From Sporosarcina sp. P2 (GTDB lineage Bacteria; Bacillota; Bacilli; Bacillales_A; Planococcaceae), in contig NZ_PDYY01000010.1 of the NCBI RefSeq assembly GCF_002743255.1, positions 62,001 through 126,000 on the forward strand: a stretch of 64,000 nt of DNA, given 5' to 3'. Position numbers and translations under genes: made by a program. This document shows, piece by piece, positions 46,467 to 55,885 of this stretch (positions are counted from its first letter, which is position 1; each line of letters starts with the position of its first letter). Under the pieces are notes generated by a model. It was not told where the DNA came from and did not search any database. It worked only from the letters and a program-made list of their open reading frames with translations.

Positions 46467-47609
46467 TCACTTTGCCAGTTCTTTTTCTTGTAATCCACTG
46501 ATCAGTACATCAACCACTTCTTTGCGACTGAATTCCGGTGGAGGCAAGATTCCGTTTTTTAACATTTCACGTACTTTAGTTCCCGAAAGGATGACATGGT
46601 TATCACTGGAGTGCGGGCAAGTTTTAGGTGTTGCCATATTGCCGCAAGTTTTACAGAAGAAACTATGTTCAAAGAACAGTAACGTGATGCCGATTTCTTC
46701 CGCTGTAAAGTTCGAGAAAATTTCTTGTGCTTCGTAAGTACCATAATAATTTCCAACACCTGCATGGTCACGGCCGACAATAAAGTGTGTACAACCATAA
46801 TTTTTACGCACAATAGCATGGAAAATTGCCTCGCGTGGTCCTGCATAACGCATTGCGGCAGGGAAGACAGCCAACTTCACGCGATCTTCAGGGTAGTAGT
46901 CACGCAGTAATACTTGATAACTCTCCATCCGTACATCAGCGGGAATATCGTCAGACTTTGTTTCACCAACTAGCGGGTTGAGCAAAAGTGCGTCTACGAT
47001 TTCGAGTGCGGTTTTTTGAATATATTCATGCGCACGATGCACAGGATTACGCGTTTGGAATCCGACAACCGTCTTCCAACCATTATTTTCAAATGCTTGA
47101 CGAGTTTCAGAAGGATCAAAATAAAACTCAGCAAAATTTTTCTGTTCTATTCGTCTAATCAGTTTAATCGGTCCGCCAAGATAGATATGGCCACGATCAA
47201 GTAATTTCGCTACACCCGGATGTGCTCTGTCAGCTGTCTTATAAACTTTTTCTGCTTCAATTTGTTGATCAGGTTCGAAGATATCCGTAATTTCAAGTGT
47301 GCCGTATATATCACCTTGATAGTCGAGTAAAACCGTATCGCCTACGGAATAAGGCGAACTATCTTTTACGGGTAGCGTAATAGGTAAACTCCATATCGTA
47401 CCGTCCGCAAGACGAGTATCATTGACGACAGCGTGATAATCTTCAGAAGTTAAAAATCCAGTTAGCGGGCTGTATGCACCCGTTGCGATTAATTCCAAAT
47501 CACTTACTGATGTGGCATCAATTGAGACTATTTTGTGCAATCCCTTAGTGGAGAGAGTGGGATCATATAAATTAACTAACTTACCGCCATGTGGTTGTAT
47601 TGTTATCAT
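46467..47609 (-). CDS. sat: Sulfate adenylyltransferase
   Basis: A 380-residue ATP sulfurylase with the nucleotide-binding [15 protein letters not shown] motif, [13 protein letters not shown], and a zinc-type Cys cluster [18 protein letters not shown]. It activates sulfate with ATP to APS. The start follows a moderate TAGGTG. It lies 67 bases downstream of cysH; in Bacillus subtilis a sulfate permease gene sits in this interval, but here there is none. Confidence 0.95.
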   Translation of the reverse strand: MITIQPHGGKLVNLYDPTLSTKGLHKIVSIDATSVSDLELIATGAYSPLTGFLTSEDYHAVVNDTRLADGTIWSLPITLPVKDSSPYSVGDTVLLDYQGDIYGTLEITDIFEPDQQIEAEKVYKTADRAHPGVAKLLDRGHIYLGGPIKLIRRIEQKNFAEFYFDPSETRQAFENNGWKTVVGFQTRNPVHRAHEYIQKTALEIVDALLLNPLVGETKSDDIPADVRMESYQVLLRDYYPEDRVKLAVFPAAMRYAGPREAIFHAIVRKNYGCTHFIVGRDHAGVGNYYGTYEAQEIFSNFTAEEIGITLLFFEHSFFCKTCGNMATPKTCPHSSDNHVILSGTKVREMLKNGILPPPEFSRKEVVDVLISGLQEKELAK

Positions 47610-47676
47610 TTGTAAACACCTATCCTCTTCATTTTAATAAGTCATATAGAAATACTAGGGTTTAAGTTAAAAAAAT

Positions 47677-48384
47677 TTACGTATGCAGTCCACATTCTGT
47701 CTTACCACTACCAGTCCAGCGTCCAGAACGCATATCTTCTTCAGTAAATGCTGGTTTTGTACAGTTTGTGCACCCAATACTCGGGTAGCCTTGATCATGA
47801 AGTATATTATAGTCCAGTTCATGTGTGTGGGCGAAACGCCAAACATCTTTCCATGTCCAATGAATCAGCGGACACACTTTAATCTTCTTAAAACGGTTAT
47901 CTACATTTAGATACTCCGTAGATTTTCTCATGGCAGATTGTTCCCGACGTAATCCTGATATCCAAGCAGTGGAAGGGGCAATCGCTTCTTCCAATGGTTT
48001 AATTTTTCGCAAATCACAGCATTGGTTTGGATTGGTTTTCCAAAGATCTATTCCATATTGATCTGACTGTTCTTCAATAGTCAATCCAGGTTGTTGCAAA
48101 TGGATTTGAAGTTGAGGATAACGCTTCTTCACTTTTTCTATCGTGTCATACGTTTCTTGGAAATGATAATTCGTGTCTAAGAAAACAATTTTGGCATCGG
48201 GCTTCACGCGTGAAATCAGTTCAATCAATACAATTCCTTCAATACCAAAGCTACAAGCATAGACTAGCTTTTCTCCGTAGTGATCATAAGCCCATTGCAA
48301 CACTTCGGAAGCTCCTTTGGTCTCGGAGTCTGCTTTAAACTCTGGTAAGACCGGTGCATCTTTCCACGATTCAAATGTGATCAT
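47677..48384 (-). CDS. cysH: Phosphoadenylyl-/adenylyl-sulfate reductase
   Basis: A 235-residue thioredoxin-dependent reductase that makes sulfite. SFGIEGIVLIELI and FLDTNYHFQETYDT form the nucleotide site. Cysteine pairs QCCDLRKI and GCTNCTKP, with a final KTECGLH, mark the 4Fe-4S-containing type able to use APS. First gene of the sulfate operon, with GGGGGG before the ATG and an operator-like palindrome over its promoter. cysC in the same operon means PAPS can also be made. Confidence 0.94.
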   Translation of the reverse strand: MITFESWKDAPVLPEFKADSETKGASEVLQWAYDHYGEKLVYACSFGIEGIVLIELISRVKPDAKIVFLDTNYHFQETYDTIEKVKKRYPQLQIHLQQPGLTIEEQSDQYGIDLWKTNPNQCCDLRKIKPLEEAIAPSTAWISGLRREQSAMRKSTEYLNVDNRFKKIKVCPLIHWTWKDVWRFAHTHELDYNILHDQGYPSIGCTNCTKPAFTEEDMRSGRWTGSGKTECGLHT

Positions 48385-48398
48385 TTTATCCCCCCGCT

Positions 48399-48430
48399 AA
48401 CTGTTATATTATTAACAGTTTAACAGACAA
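48399..48430 (-). promoter_or_regulatory. cysH promoter with overlapping palindrome
   Basis: Minus-strand TTGTCT (48430-48425) and TATAAC (48408-48403) are 16 bases apart. A near-perfect 22-bp inverted repeat (AACTGTTA, 6-base centre, TAACAGTT; 48399-48420) covers the -10 box, a repressor-type position. Candidate regulators such as CymR-like proteins are inference. Confidence 0.6.
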
Positions 48431-48929
48431 TTAAAAATAGTCAATGCAAATTAGAATAGTAGGGATTAAAATTTATTTGCGTAAATAGTAGAGCCTATTA
48501 ATTGGTGTAAGGTCCGTTGCATAGTAATTAATAACTAATAATGGATAGTGTTTTTTTAAAACAGCTTTTCTTAAGGGGGATGAAAGAAGTTTCGTATAGC
48601 ACTAGCAGTGTAAGTAGAGAGTTCATTATCCTCACTTTGGCGCTAGTAGATAGCTCGTCGCTACGCCGCCGCGACAGGCGTGGCTGGATAGTGGTTCTTC
48701 CAAAAAGATTTCTAGTTTCGGTATGTACTTCGCGGCAGTATATTGAAAGAATTTAATGCTAGTCACACTTCGTTACAGGCGAAAAATAGCAAAAGACCAA
48801 TGTCCACTTGGGGCGAAGATCAGCGGTGTCTACCCGCGTCTATTTATCATTTTACTTTTCATGTAAAAAAGCAATTGGTATACTTAATAGTAGCAAACCA
48901 TTAAAACTAAAGGAAGAAGTGTGTACTCA
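48431..48929. other. Gap between cysH and yebC, no supported gene
   Basis: About 500 bases. An AT-rich part (48431-48600) is followed by an unusually GC-rich patch (48640-48840) with short inverted pieces such as CGCCGCCGCGACAGGCGTGG. The 71-codon frame at 48541-48756 has no plausible ribosome site or recognisable product. Possibly a decayed repeat element; nothing firm. Confidence 0.5.
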
Positions 48930-49646
48930 ATGGGACGTAAATGGAATAATATTAAAGAAAAGAAAGCGTCTAAAGATGCGAACACAAGTAGAATCTATGC
49001 AAAGTTTGGCCGTGAAATATATGTGGCAGCAAAATCAGGAGATCCAAGTCCCGAATCGAATCAAGCACTGAAATTCGTACTCGAGCGTGCAAAAACGTAC
49101 AGCGTACCAAAAGCAATCATCGACCGTGCAATCGAAAAGGCAAAAGGTGGCGGTGAGGAAAACTTTGATGAACTTCGTTACGAAGGATTCGGACCGAATG
49201 GCTCAATGGTCATCGTGGACGCGTTGACAAATAACGTCAATCGGACAGTTTCCGAAGTGCGTGCGGCATTTGGTAAAAATGGGGGCAATATGGGCGTGAG
49301 TGGTTCTGTAGCTTATATGTTTGATCCCGCTGCGATTATCGGTGTGGAAGGCAAAACGGAAGAAGAAGTATTGGAGTTATTGATGGAAGCAAACGTTGAT
49401 GTAAACGATATCGAGGAGGAAGACGGGCAAGTAGTTGTATACGCTGATCCTTCCCATTTCCATGAAGTACAAGAAGCATTCAGTCAAGCCGGTATTACGG
49501 ACTTTACTGTAGCAGAGTTGTCCATGATAGCGCAGAATGAAATTTCATTAGATGCAGAAGCGCAGGAACAGTTTGAAAAAATGATTGATGCACTCGATGA
49601 TTTAGAAGATGTACAACAAGTTCACCATAATGTTGAGTTAACATAA
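48930..49646 (+). CDS. YebC/PmpR-family protein (YeeI type)
   Basis: A 238-residue protein starting [20 protein letters not shown], with [34 protein letters not shown] and a C-terminal [18 protein letters not shown], matching the YebC family. These proteins have been described as DNA-binding regulators and, more recently, as translation factors that relieve ribosome stalling at proline stretches. The ATG at 48930 gives the family N terminus, but AAAGGA lies 6 bases before a GTG at 48921, so a three-residue longer start is possible. Terminator follows. Confidence 0.9.
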   Translation: MGRKWNNIKEKKASKDANTSRIYAKFGREIYVAAKSGDPSPESNQALKFVLERAKTYSVPKAIIDRAIEKAKGGGEENFDELRYEGFGPNGSMVIVDALTNNVNRTVSEVRAAFGKNGGNMGVSGSVAYMFDPAAIIGVEGKTEEEVLELLMEANVDVNDIEEEDGQVVVYADPSHFHEVQEAFSQAGITDFTVAELSMIAQNEISLDAEAQEQFEKMIDALDDLEDVQQVHHNVELT

Positions 49647-49647
49647 A

Positions 49648-49680
49648 AAACAGCTGTTCCACAAGGAGCAGCTGTTTCTT
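49648..49680. terminator. Bidirectional terminator, yebC / SLAP gene
   Basis: AAACAGCTGTTCC and GGAGCAGCTGTTT arms around a 4-base loop; T-rich on both sides. Confidence 0.85.
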
Positions 49681-49686
49681 CATGTA

Positions 49687-50061
49687 TTACTTTACGGTGA
49701 CCTTCCATCCATCAGTCGGTTCTTCAGTGGAATCTACACAAGTTGGTAAAAAGACGAAAGACCAGGGCGTTGCTGCGAAAGGTGGAATATCGAGGGACAG
49801 TGAAAATGTCTCCTCAGCCGCTGTTTCTCCACGTTCATTTACTACACACACTGTAGCTTCACGGATAGATAATAATTCATCGCGATTATTTTGCAAAAAT
49901 ACCGTAGCGACTATTCCTCCATTACGTTTTCTCTTTATCAGTATAGGTGTAGCTGTAAATTCTTCATGTACAGTTCTTTTAGCTTCATATTGATAAATAA
50001 AAGCCTGTTTTTGTTGCTCTGATAAAGTAGCTTCCCATGTTTTTTCAAACACAATATGCAT
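49687..50061 (-). CDS. SLAP-domain protein
   Basis: A 124-residue protein made of a single SLAP domain: FEKTWEATLSEQQKQAF at the N terminus, a central GGIVATVFLQNNRDELLSI and a late LDIPPFAATPWSFVF. In other Bacillales this domain occurs in proteins tied to an accessory Sec system and S-layer assembly. Here there is no signal peptide, and no secA2 or S-layer gene is in the window, so its partner is unknown. GGGGG precedes the ATG. Confidence 0.75.
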   Translation of the reverse strand: MHIVFEKTWEATLSEQQKQAFIYQYEAKRTVHEEFTATPILIKRKRNGGIVATVFLQNNRDELLSIREATVCVVNERGETAAEETFSLSLDIPPFAATPWSFVFLPTCVDSTEEPTDGWKVTVK

Positions 50062-50279
50062 AGGATAGACCCCCTTTCTCCTATATCGTTCCCTAGATAT
50101 TGATATTTAAGTCCTATTATATCACAGAATAATAATAAATATTAATTACGACTTAATTCTCTTGTATAAGATATAAATTTCGTAGTATTCGGAATTGCCG
50201 CTGATTATTATACATAAAATGAAGTAATTTATCGAATCATGTATACTAGAATAGAAATATAATAAAGGGAGAGAGTCGT

Positions 50280-50747
50280 ATGATACGTGTATTATTCGTT
50301 TGTCTCGGGAATATTTGTCGCTCACCTATGGCAGAAGGTGTATTTCGTAAGATGATTCATGATGAACGATTGGAGAATCACATCGAAGTAGACTCGGCAG
50401 GAACAAGCGATTGGCATGTCGGGAAAGCTCCACATGAAGGAACGCTGTCCAAACTGGCGGAATTTCAAATTTCGGCAGATGGGATGGCTGGACGTCAGTT
50501 GAACATAAAAGATGCAGGGGAATTTGAATATATTATTGGAATGGATGAAGAAAACGTCCGAAATATTCATAACATATTTGGTGATCATGACCACCAGCGT
50601 GTGCTCCGTTTTTTGGATTTGACTAGTCATCAAAAAGACGTTCCAGATCCGTACTTCACGGGTGATTTTCAGGAAACATATGACTTGGTGCTTGAAGGTT
50701 GTCAGGCATTATTGGAACTTATAAAAAAAGAGGCATCCATTAAATGA
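50280..50747 (+). CDS. Low-molecular-weight protein tyrosine phosphatase
   Basis: A 155-residue phosphatase with the P-loop CLGNICRSP at the N terminus (nucleophile Cys8, Arg14) and the general-acid Asp in VPDPYFTG. It dephosphorylates tyrosine, or possibly arginine, residues in proteins; YfkJ/YwlE-type members act in Bacillus stress responses. Start after AAGGGAGAG. Its stop overlaps the pseudouridine synthase start by ATGA, indicating coupled translation. Confidence 0.92.
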   Translation: MIRVLFVCLGNICRSPMAEGVFRKMIHDERLENHIEVDSAGTSDWHVGKAPHEGTLSKLAEFQISADGMAGRQLNIKDAGEFEYIIGMDEENVRNIHNIFGDHDHQRVLRFLDLTSHQKDVPDPYFTGDFQETYDLVLEGCQALLELIKKEASIK

Positions 50748-51445
50748 AGATACCTATCCTATATGAAGATAACCATCTCTTAGTCGTGGAAAAGCCGGTC
50801 AACGTACCGGTGCAAAAAGATGAGAGCGGAGACTTAGACGTATTGACTATATTAAAGCAAGATATTAAAAGACGTTATCAAAAACCGGGAAATGTATATC
50901 TTGGCTTAGTACATCGTCTTGATCGTCCAGTTGGCGGTGTGATGGTATTTGCTAAAACATCCAAAGCAGCATCTCGTCTATCTGATCAGCTTCGTCGTGG
51001 CGTCATTGAACGGAAATACTTAGCAGTTCTCCGCGGTGTGCCTCGAAAAAAACAATCTACTCTTCAGCACTATTTATACAAGAATCGTCTGAAAAATCAA
51101 GTGTATAGTGTGAAGCCAAATCATCCAGAAGGGAAAGTAGCTAGTTTGGAATATCAGGTACTTGATAAAAAAATTGAACACAGCTTGGTAAGTGTACGTC
51201 TACATACAGGACGTTCACATCAAATTCGAGTACAAATGGCCACAGAAGGCCATCCACTCTATGGTGATCAGAAATACGGAAGTTCAATGAATAGGCGTGG
51301 CGAACAGATTGCGTTGTGGGCGCACAAACTAGAATTCGAACATCCGACAACAAAGGAAATGATGCAATTTACCTCGGAAGCGCCGCGAGTTTATCCTTGG
51401 GAATTATATTCTACTCATGATCAAGTTTATAAAACGTATGGTTAG
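50744..51445 (+). CDS. RluA-family RNA pseudouridine synthase
   Basis: A 233-residue pseudouridine synthase. The catalytic Asp lies in VHRLDRPVGGVMVFAKTS near residue 62, and LHTGRSHQIRVQMA is the conserved RluA-type C-terminal motif. There is no N-terminal S4 domain. It isomerises uridines in rRNA or tRNA; the site is unknown. Likely cotranscribed with the phosphatase. Confidence 0.92.
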   Translation: MKIPILYEDNHLLVVEKPVNVPVQKDESGDLDVLTILKQDIKRRYQKPGNVYLGLVHRLDRPVGGVMVFAKTSKAASRLSDQLRRGVIERKYLAVLRGVPRKKQSTLQHYLYKNRLKNQVYSVKPNHPEGKVASLEYQVLDKKIEHSLVSVRLHTGRSHQIRVQMATEGHPLYGDQKYGSSMNRRGEQIALWAHKLEFEHPTTKEMMQFTSEAPRVYPWELYSTHDQVYKTYG

Positions 51446-51520
51446 TGAAGAACGGTCCTTTCTTGACTTACGAATTCGGTACAACTACACTAAATGGAAA
51501 AACGTCTGTTGGAGGAATAT

Positions 51521-52735
51521 ATGAGTAAGCATTCTTTTATCCCGATTATTGTCGGAACTAACATTAACGCCTATAATATGGCGATTTCATTTCATGAAGA
51601 ATATGGCATTAAACCTGTAATTGTAGGTAGAGAATCATTGCCTTTCACAAGCTATAGTACGATTACAGATATCCAAGAATTACATCCAGGTTTGCATGAT
51701 CCTAAAGTATTCGTCCAGTTTTTACGTGAAATTGCTAAAAAGTATCGCACGGCTGATCAGAAATTAGTACTTGTCGGAACAGACGATTTATATGTCCGTT
51801 TAATTATAGAGCAGCGAGAAGCTTTGCAAGAAGATTTCTTGTTCAATTATATCGATGAAGAAATTATGAATGCCGTCTATATTAAGAAAAATTTCTATGA
51901 ATTATGCGCGGAGCATGGAATAGATACACCCTCTACATACTTCCATTCATGTGTATCTGATGAACCATTTACAGAGGAAGTCCTGTTCCCGGTCATCATC
52001 AAGCCTAGCGATGGTGTTCAATACTATCGCCATCCGTTTGAAGGGTTGCAGAAGATCTATAAAGTCGATACATATGAGGAAATCAATCGTATTATCCAAA
52101 TGGTAAAAGCCAGTGGATACACAGAAGATCTGATTATCCAAGATTTCATTCCAGGCGATGATACGTATATGTGGGATGCTGTATATTACGCTGATCAGCA
52201 TGGTAAAGCGCAGTTAATCACATTGGCCCAGGTGGTATTACAAGAACGTGCGATGACGGCGATCGGAAACTATACAGCATTGATTACGCGGTATGATGAA
52301 GAAATTATGACGAAATTAGCTAACTTCCTTGAAGCGATTGGCTATGTCGGTTATGGGAACTTCGATTTGAAATACGATGAACGCGATGGCAAATTTAAAG
52401 CGTTTGAAGTGAATATCCGTCAAGGGCGTTCAAGTTATTATATTACGCAATGCGGTGAAAATATGGCGAAGTATTTAGTCGATGACTTAGTATACGGGAA
52501 AGAAAAACCCCTCACATATCTAGATGATCATTTCCTATTCACTGTCGTACCGAAAGCAGTATTAAAAAAGTTTGTCGATAATCCGCCTATGGAAAAAGAG
52601 ATTCGGTCACTTATCAAAGCAGGAAAGTATGGTAATCCTTTATTCTATAGTAAAGATAAACATATGAAGCGTAAATTGTATTTACTGATGCGCCAAATCA
52701 ACTATTACAAGAAATATAAAAATGCTGTTGAATAA
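51521..52735 (+). CDS. ATP-grasp ligase, probable D-aspartate/D-glutamate ligase for peptidoglycan
   Basis: A 404-residue ATP-grasp enzyme. FIPIIVGTNINAYNMAISF at the N terminus, LIIQDFIPGDDTYMWDAV, AIGYVGYGNFDLKYDERDG and FEVNIRQGRSSYYIT match, as I remember it, the Enterococcus faecium D-aspartate ligase (Aslfm) over the whole length. That enzyme links the beta-carboxyl of D-Asp to the Lys of peptidoglycan precursors. The ATG at 51521 follows GGAGG; an ATG at 51494 lacks a ribosome site. A FemX-like gene lies 2 kb downstream. The amino acid used (D-Asp or D-Glu) is not readable from sequence. Confidence 0.78.
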   Translation: MSKHSFIPIIVGTNINAYNMAISFHEEYGIKPVIVGRESLPFTSYSTITDIQELHPGLHDPKVFVQFLREIAKKYRTADQKLVLVGTDDLYVRLIIEQREALQEDFLFNYIDEEIMNAVYIKKNFYELCAEHGIDTPSTYFHSCVSDEPFTEEVLFPVIIKPSDGVQYYRHPFEGLQKIYKVDTYEEINRIIQMVKASGYTEDLIIQDFIPGDDTYMWDAVYYADQHGKAQLITLAQVVLQERAMTAIGNYTALITRYDEEIMTKLANFLEAIGYVGYGNFDLKYDERDGKFKAFEVNIRQGRSSYYITQCGENMAKYLVDDLVYGKEKPLTYLDDHFLFTVVPKAVLKKFVDNPPMEKEIRSLIKAGKYGNPLFYSKDKHMKRKLYLLMRQINYYKKYKNAVE

Positions 52736-52736
52736 T

Positions 52737-52769
52737 AAAACATCCCTGCCTACGCGCAGGGATGTTTTA
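52737..52769. terminator. Bidirectional terminator, ligase / chemoreceptor
   Basis: AAAACATCCCTGC and GCAGGGATGTTTT arms with a short loop; serves both converging genes. Confidence 0.92.
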
Positions 52770-52783
52770 CTTCACTTAACTAA

Positions 52784-54517
52784 TTAGCTAAATCGATCAA
52801 CAAGGTCGTGCATATTCTCCGCTTCTGTATGAAGATCAAGGGAAGCGTGCATAATCGTGCTGATTGCAGCTTTTTGTTCATCGATGGATGCATTGACTTG
52901 TTCGGTAGCAGCAGCTGATTCAGTTGCGACAGCTGCAATTTGATCAATTGCTTGAACAACGTGTTGTCGATTTTCATCCATACTATTCATATCATTTTCC
53001 ATAGTCTTCAACAGCGATGTGATGTTGAGAATGGAATCGGATAGTTGTTCGAAAGCATTTTTAGTTTCCAGAATCGTACCTTCTTGATGACTTGTCAAAT
53101 CTAATGTGTGTTTCATTTGGTTCTCGGCAGTCGTCGTATCTTTCCGAATATGCACGAGCAGGTCGCGAACTCTCGCAGTTGCCTCGTTTGTGTCTTCAGA
53201 TAAATGACGTACTTCATTGGCTACTACAGCGAATCCTTTTCCATGTTCTCCTGCGCGAGCGGCTTCAATACTAGCGTTTAATGCTAGTAAGTTCGTTTGC
53301 TCTGAGATCGAGGAAATCGTTTGGACAATTGCTTGTATTTCATTCATTCTAGATACAAGTTGTGAGAAGTTACCTTGTAAGTCGTTAATGACGATGTTGA
53401 AATTCTGAGAGTTTTCTTCCAAAGTCTCTGCCTTTTGCATACCTGAACTTTGTAGAGTGTTCATGCTATGCATTTCTTTCACAACGTTTTCATATTGCTC
53501 TGATGCATTGGAAATCAATGTGGATAATTGACTAACTTTTGTAATCGCGATATCTGCTTCTTCGGATTGCACAACTGATCCTGAAGATACTTCAGAAATA
53601 GCGCTATGAATTTCGTCAGCCGATGCAGTCGCTTCTTCCGTGATTGCGCTAAGTGTTTCGGAAGAGGTTCTCATACGGTCTGAAGAAAGTCTTGTATGAC
53701 CGACCATCTCATTCAGATTATTTTTCATTGTATTAACATTTTCAGCTAAATGACCGAGCTCATCACGCGAACGGATCGGAATGTCTTCTCCGGATAATTT
53801 ACCTTGCGCAATTTCAGCCGTAATGTGGCGGATATTCTTAATATAGGATGTTAGACGTCCTGAGAAAATTGAGAATAAAGTAACACCCACCACGACAGAA
53901 ATAATAACTGATAGTAAGGTATACCATAAAACATTTTTCGCTCCAGCATTAAAGTCTACTAGGTAGGTTCCTGCCACTATAATCCATCCCCAATTTGGAT
54001 CTTGTAGGCTGTACGTGATTTTTGGCGCTTCAACATTCAGGTTACTTGGCAACGGCCAGTCATACTGTACATAACCACCTCCGCTTTTAGCTTCTGAGAT
54101 TACCTCTCGAATAAAGTAACGACCATCTTTTGTTTTGGCTTCATAGAGACTTTCTCCTTCTTTCTGTGGATGTACGAGCAAAGTGCCTTCCTCATCCACT
54201 ACGTAAAAGTAGAAGTTCTCCCCGTATTTCGCTGGGTTTTCTAAAGATCGAGTACCGTCAGTGGCCATAGGTCCCATGATTTTGTCTTTAGCTCGTTTTT
54301 GGGCGTCCTCTAAACTTATTGTACCGTTCTCTACTTGAACATTGAGCTCGTCGATCAAGTCTAGGATCGCATACGTCCCGTTTTGTAATCCCATTTCTCC
54401 AACAGATTCAAGTTCTTGCTTTGCTACGAAGTAATTGACAATACCAACAGCTAATAATGGAATTAAAATAACTAGTGCTGCAAGCGCTATCAACTTGTTA
54501 CGTACTGAACCTTTCAA
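52784..54517 (-). CDS. Methyl-accepting chemotaxis protein with Cache sensor
   Basis: A 577-residue chemoreceptor: first span at about residues 9-31, an outer Cache-type sensor domain ([20 protein letters not shown] and [13 protein letters not shown]), second span near 190-212, a HAMP linker and a long cytoplasmic coiled coil with the signalling tip [20 protein letters not shown]. The start is TTG with AGGGGG 9 bases upstream. The ligand is unknown; single Cache domains of this kind often sense small organic acids. Fits the motAB genes elsewhere in the window. Confidence 0.92.
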   Translation of the reverse strand: MKGSVRNKLIALAALVILIPLLAVGIVNYFVAKQELESVGEMGLQNGTYAILDLIDELNVQVENGTISLEDAQKRAKDKIMGPMATDGTRSLENPAKYGENFYFYVVDEEGTLLVHPQKEGESLYEAKTKDGRYFIREVISEAKSGGGYVQYDWPLPSNLNVEAPKITYSLQDPNWGWIIVAGTYLVDFNAGAKNVLWYTLLSVIISVVVGVTLFSIFSGRLTSYIKNIRHITAEIAQGKLSGEDIPIRSRDELGHLAENVNTMKNNLNEMVGHTRLSSDRMRTSSETLSAITEEATASADEIHSAISEVSSGSVVQSEEADIAITKVSQLSTLISNASEQYENVVKEMHSMNTLQSSGMQKAETLEENSQNFNIVINDLQGNFSQLVSRMNEIQAIVQTISSISEQTNLLALNASIEAARAGEHGKGFAVVANEVRHLSEDTNEATARVRDLLVHIRKDTTTAENQMKHTLDLTSHQEGTILETKNAFEQLSDSILNITSLLKTMENDMNSMDENRQHVVQAIDQIAAVATESAAATEQVNASIDEQKAAISTIMHASLDLHTEAENMHDLVDRFS

Positions 54518-54803
54518 TATGTAATGCCCCCTTTTGCATGTTTGCTATATGAAACCTTTCTCCCCTTTTTATAGTATAGGCTATTCTAATTAATAACGGA
54601 ATAGCTTGTCTCAATTAATAGTAATTTATTACTTAATTTCCAAACTCCGTTGGTAAATGACAGGTAACTACTCTTCGATTCTTGACTTGAAAAATACAGT
54701 AGGCTACACTTAATAGAGCTGTGGCTGTGCGGTTCTTTAAGATTTTCAAACGATTAAAACGGAAATTGTACGGAGTCATAGTAATGTAAGGAGTGTTCGA
54801 GCA

Positions 54804-55847
54804 GTGCCGATTTTAGATAAAAGCAATGCGGAAGATGTAAAAAGGTATGAAACGTTTATGAGAAATTCTCCATTTCGTTCAATTACACAAGATCCCAATT
54901 GGGCAAATGTGAAAGACGACTGGGGTAATGAGCAAGTATATGTAGAACGGGACGGAGAAATTGTAGCCGCTATGTCCTTATTGATACGGAAAGTGCCAGG
55001 CGGATTTTCCTTACTATATGCACCACGTGGACCTATTTGCGATTTACATAATCAGAAGTTGGTTGCAGAATTGATTCAAGAGGCAGAGGTGCTTGTAAAA
55101 AAACATAAAGCCTTTGCATTAAAAATGGACCCAGAACAACTTTATACAGATGAATTGGACAAGCTATACCGTGATGCGGGTTACATAGTACGCAACGAAG
55201 GCGCGGGTAAAGAAGATTTAATACAGCCCCGTTATAATATGATTGTTAAATTGACTGACGAAGATGAAGATTCTTTAATGCTTAAGTTCCGTAGCAGAAC
55301 GAGAAGTAAAATCCGAAGCTCTGCACGTAAAGGTGTGGAGATTTCCTATTCACGCAGTGATGAATATTTAAAGAAGTTCTTTGAAATTCATGAAGAAATG
55401 TCTGTTCGTAATCAGATCTCCATTCGATCATATGATTATTTCGTCAAAATGCGAGAAGCATTCGATGATTTACGCATTTATATAGCAAAGCACGAAGACG
55501 ACTATTTAGCTGGTGCTATAACTATTAATTATAATGGGAAGTTGTATTACTTATATGCGGGCAGTTCCAACACGAAGCGCAATCTAAATCCAAGTTATCT
55601 TATGAACTATGAAATGATGAAGTGGGGATTGGAAATCGGAGCGGAACAGTATGATCTTGGTGGGGTATTTGTACTCGACAGTGAGCAGGATGGCTTATAT
55701 AATTTTAAAAACAGTTTTTGTCAGGTGGACGGAGTGACAGAATTTATCGGTGAAATCGATAAAGTATACAAACCGTTCATTTATAACCTATTTGTAAAAG
55801 TAGTGCCTAAAATTCAGAAGTTGAAAAAGAAGCTTCAAAAAAAATAA
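54804..55847 (+). CDS. FemAB/FemX-family aminoacyltransferase
   Basis: A 347-residue protein of two GNAT-like halves. SPFRSITQDPNWANVK at the N terminus, LRDAGYIV-like central helices, SKIRSSARKGVEI and the C-terminal YYLYAGSSNTKRNLNPSYLM then EQYDLGGVF match FemX/FemAB enzymes, which add Gly, Ala or Ser from aminoacyl-tRNA to the Lys of lipid II. The usual seryl-tRNA-like coiled-coil insert seems absent or very short, as in FemX of Weissella. The GTG start has AAGGAG 10 bases upstream. Likely works in the same cell-wall process as the ligase at 51.5 kb. Confidence 0.85.
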   Translation: MPILDKSNAEDVKRYETFMRNSPFRSITQDPNWANVKDDWGNEQVYVERDGEIVAAMSLLIRKVPGGFSLLYAPRGPICDLHNQKLVAELIQEAEVLVKKHKAFALKMDPEQLYTDELDKLYRDAGYIVRNEGAGKEDLIQPRYNMIVKLTDEDEDSLMLKFRSRTRSKIRSSARKGVEISYSRSDEYLKKFFEIHEEMSVRNQISIRSYDYFVKMREAFDDLRIYIAKHEDDYLAGAITINYNGKLYYLYAGSSNTKRNLNPSYLMNYEMMKWGLEIGAEQYDLGGVFVLDSEQDGLYNFKNSFCQVDGVTEFIGEIDKVYKPFIYNLFVKVVPKIQKLKKKLQKK

Positions 55848-55885
55848 CCGGTTGAAATCCTCAACTATAGAAAAGAGTGAACCGA

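Noticed and set aside
48541-48756. 71-codon frame in the GC-rich patch before yebC
   Set aside because: No ribosome site, no recognisable domain and odd Arg/Ser-rich sequence from the GC-rich stretch.
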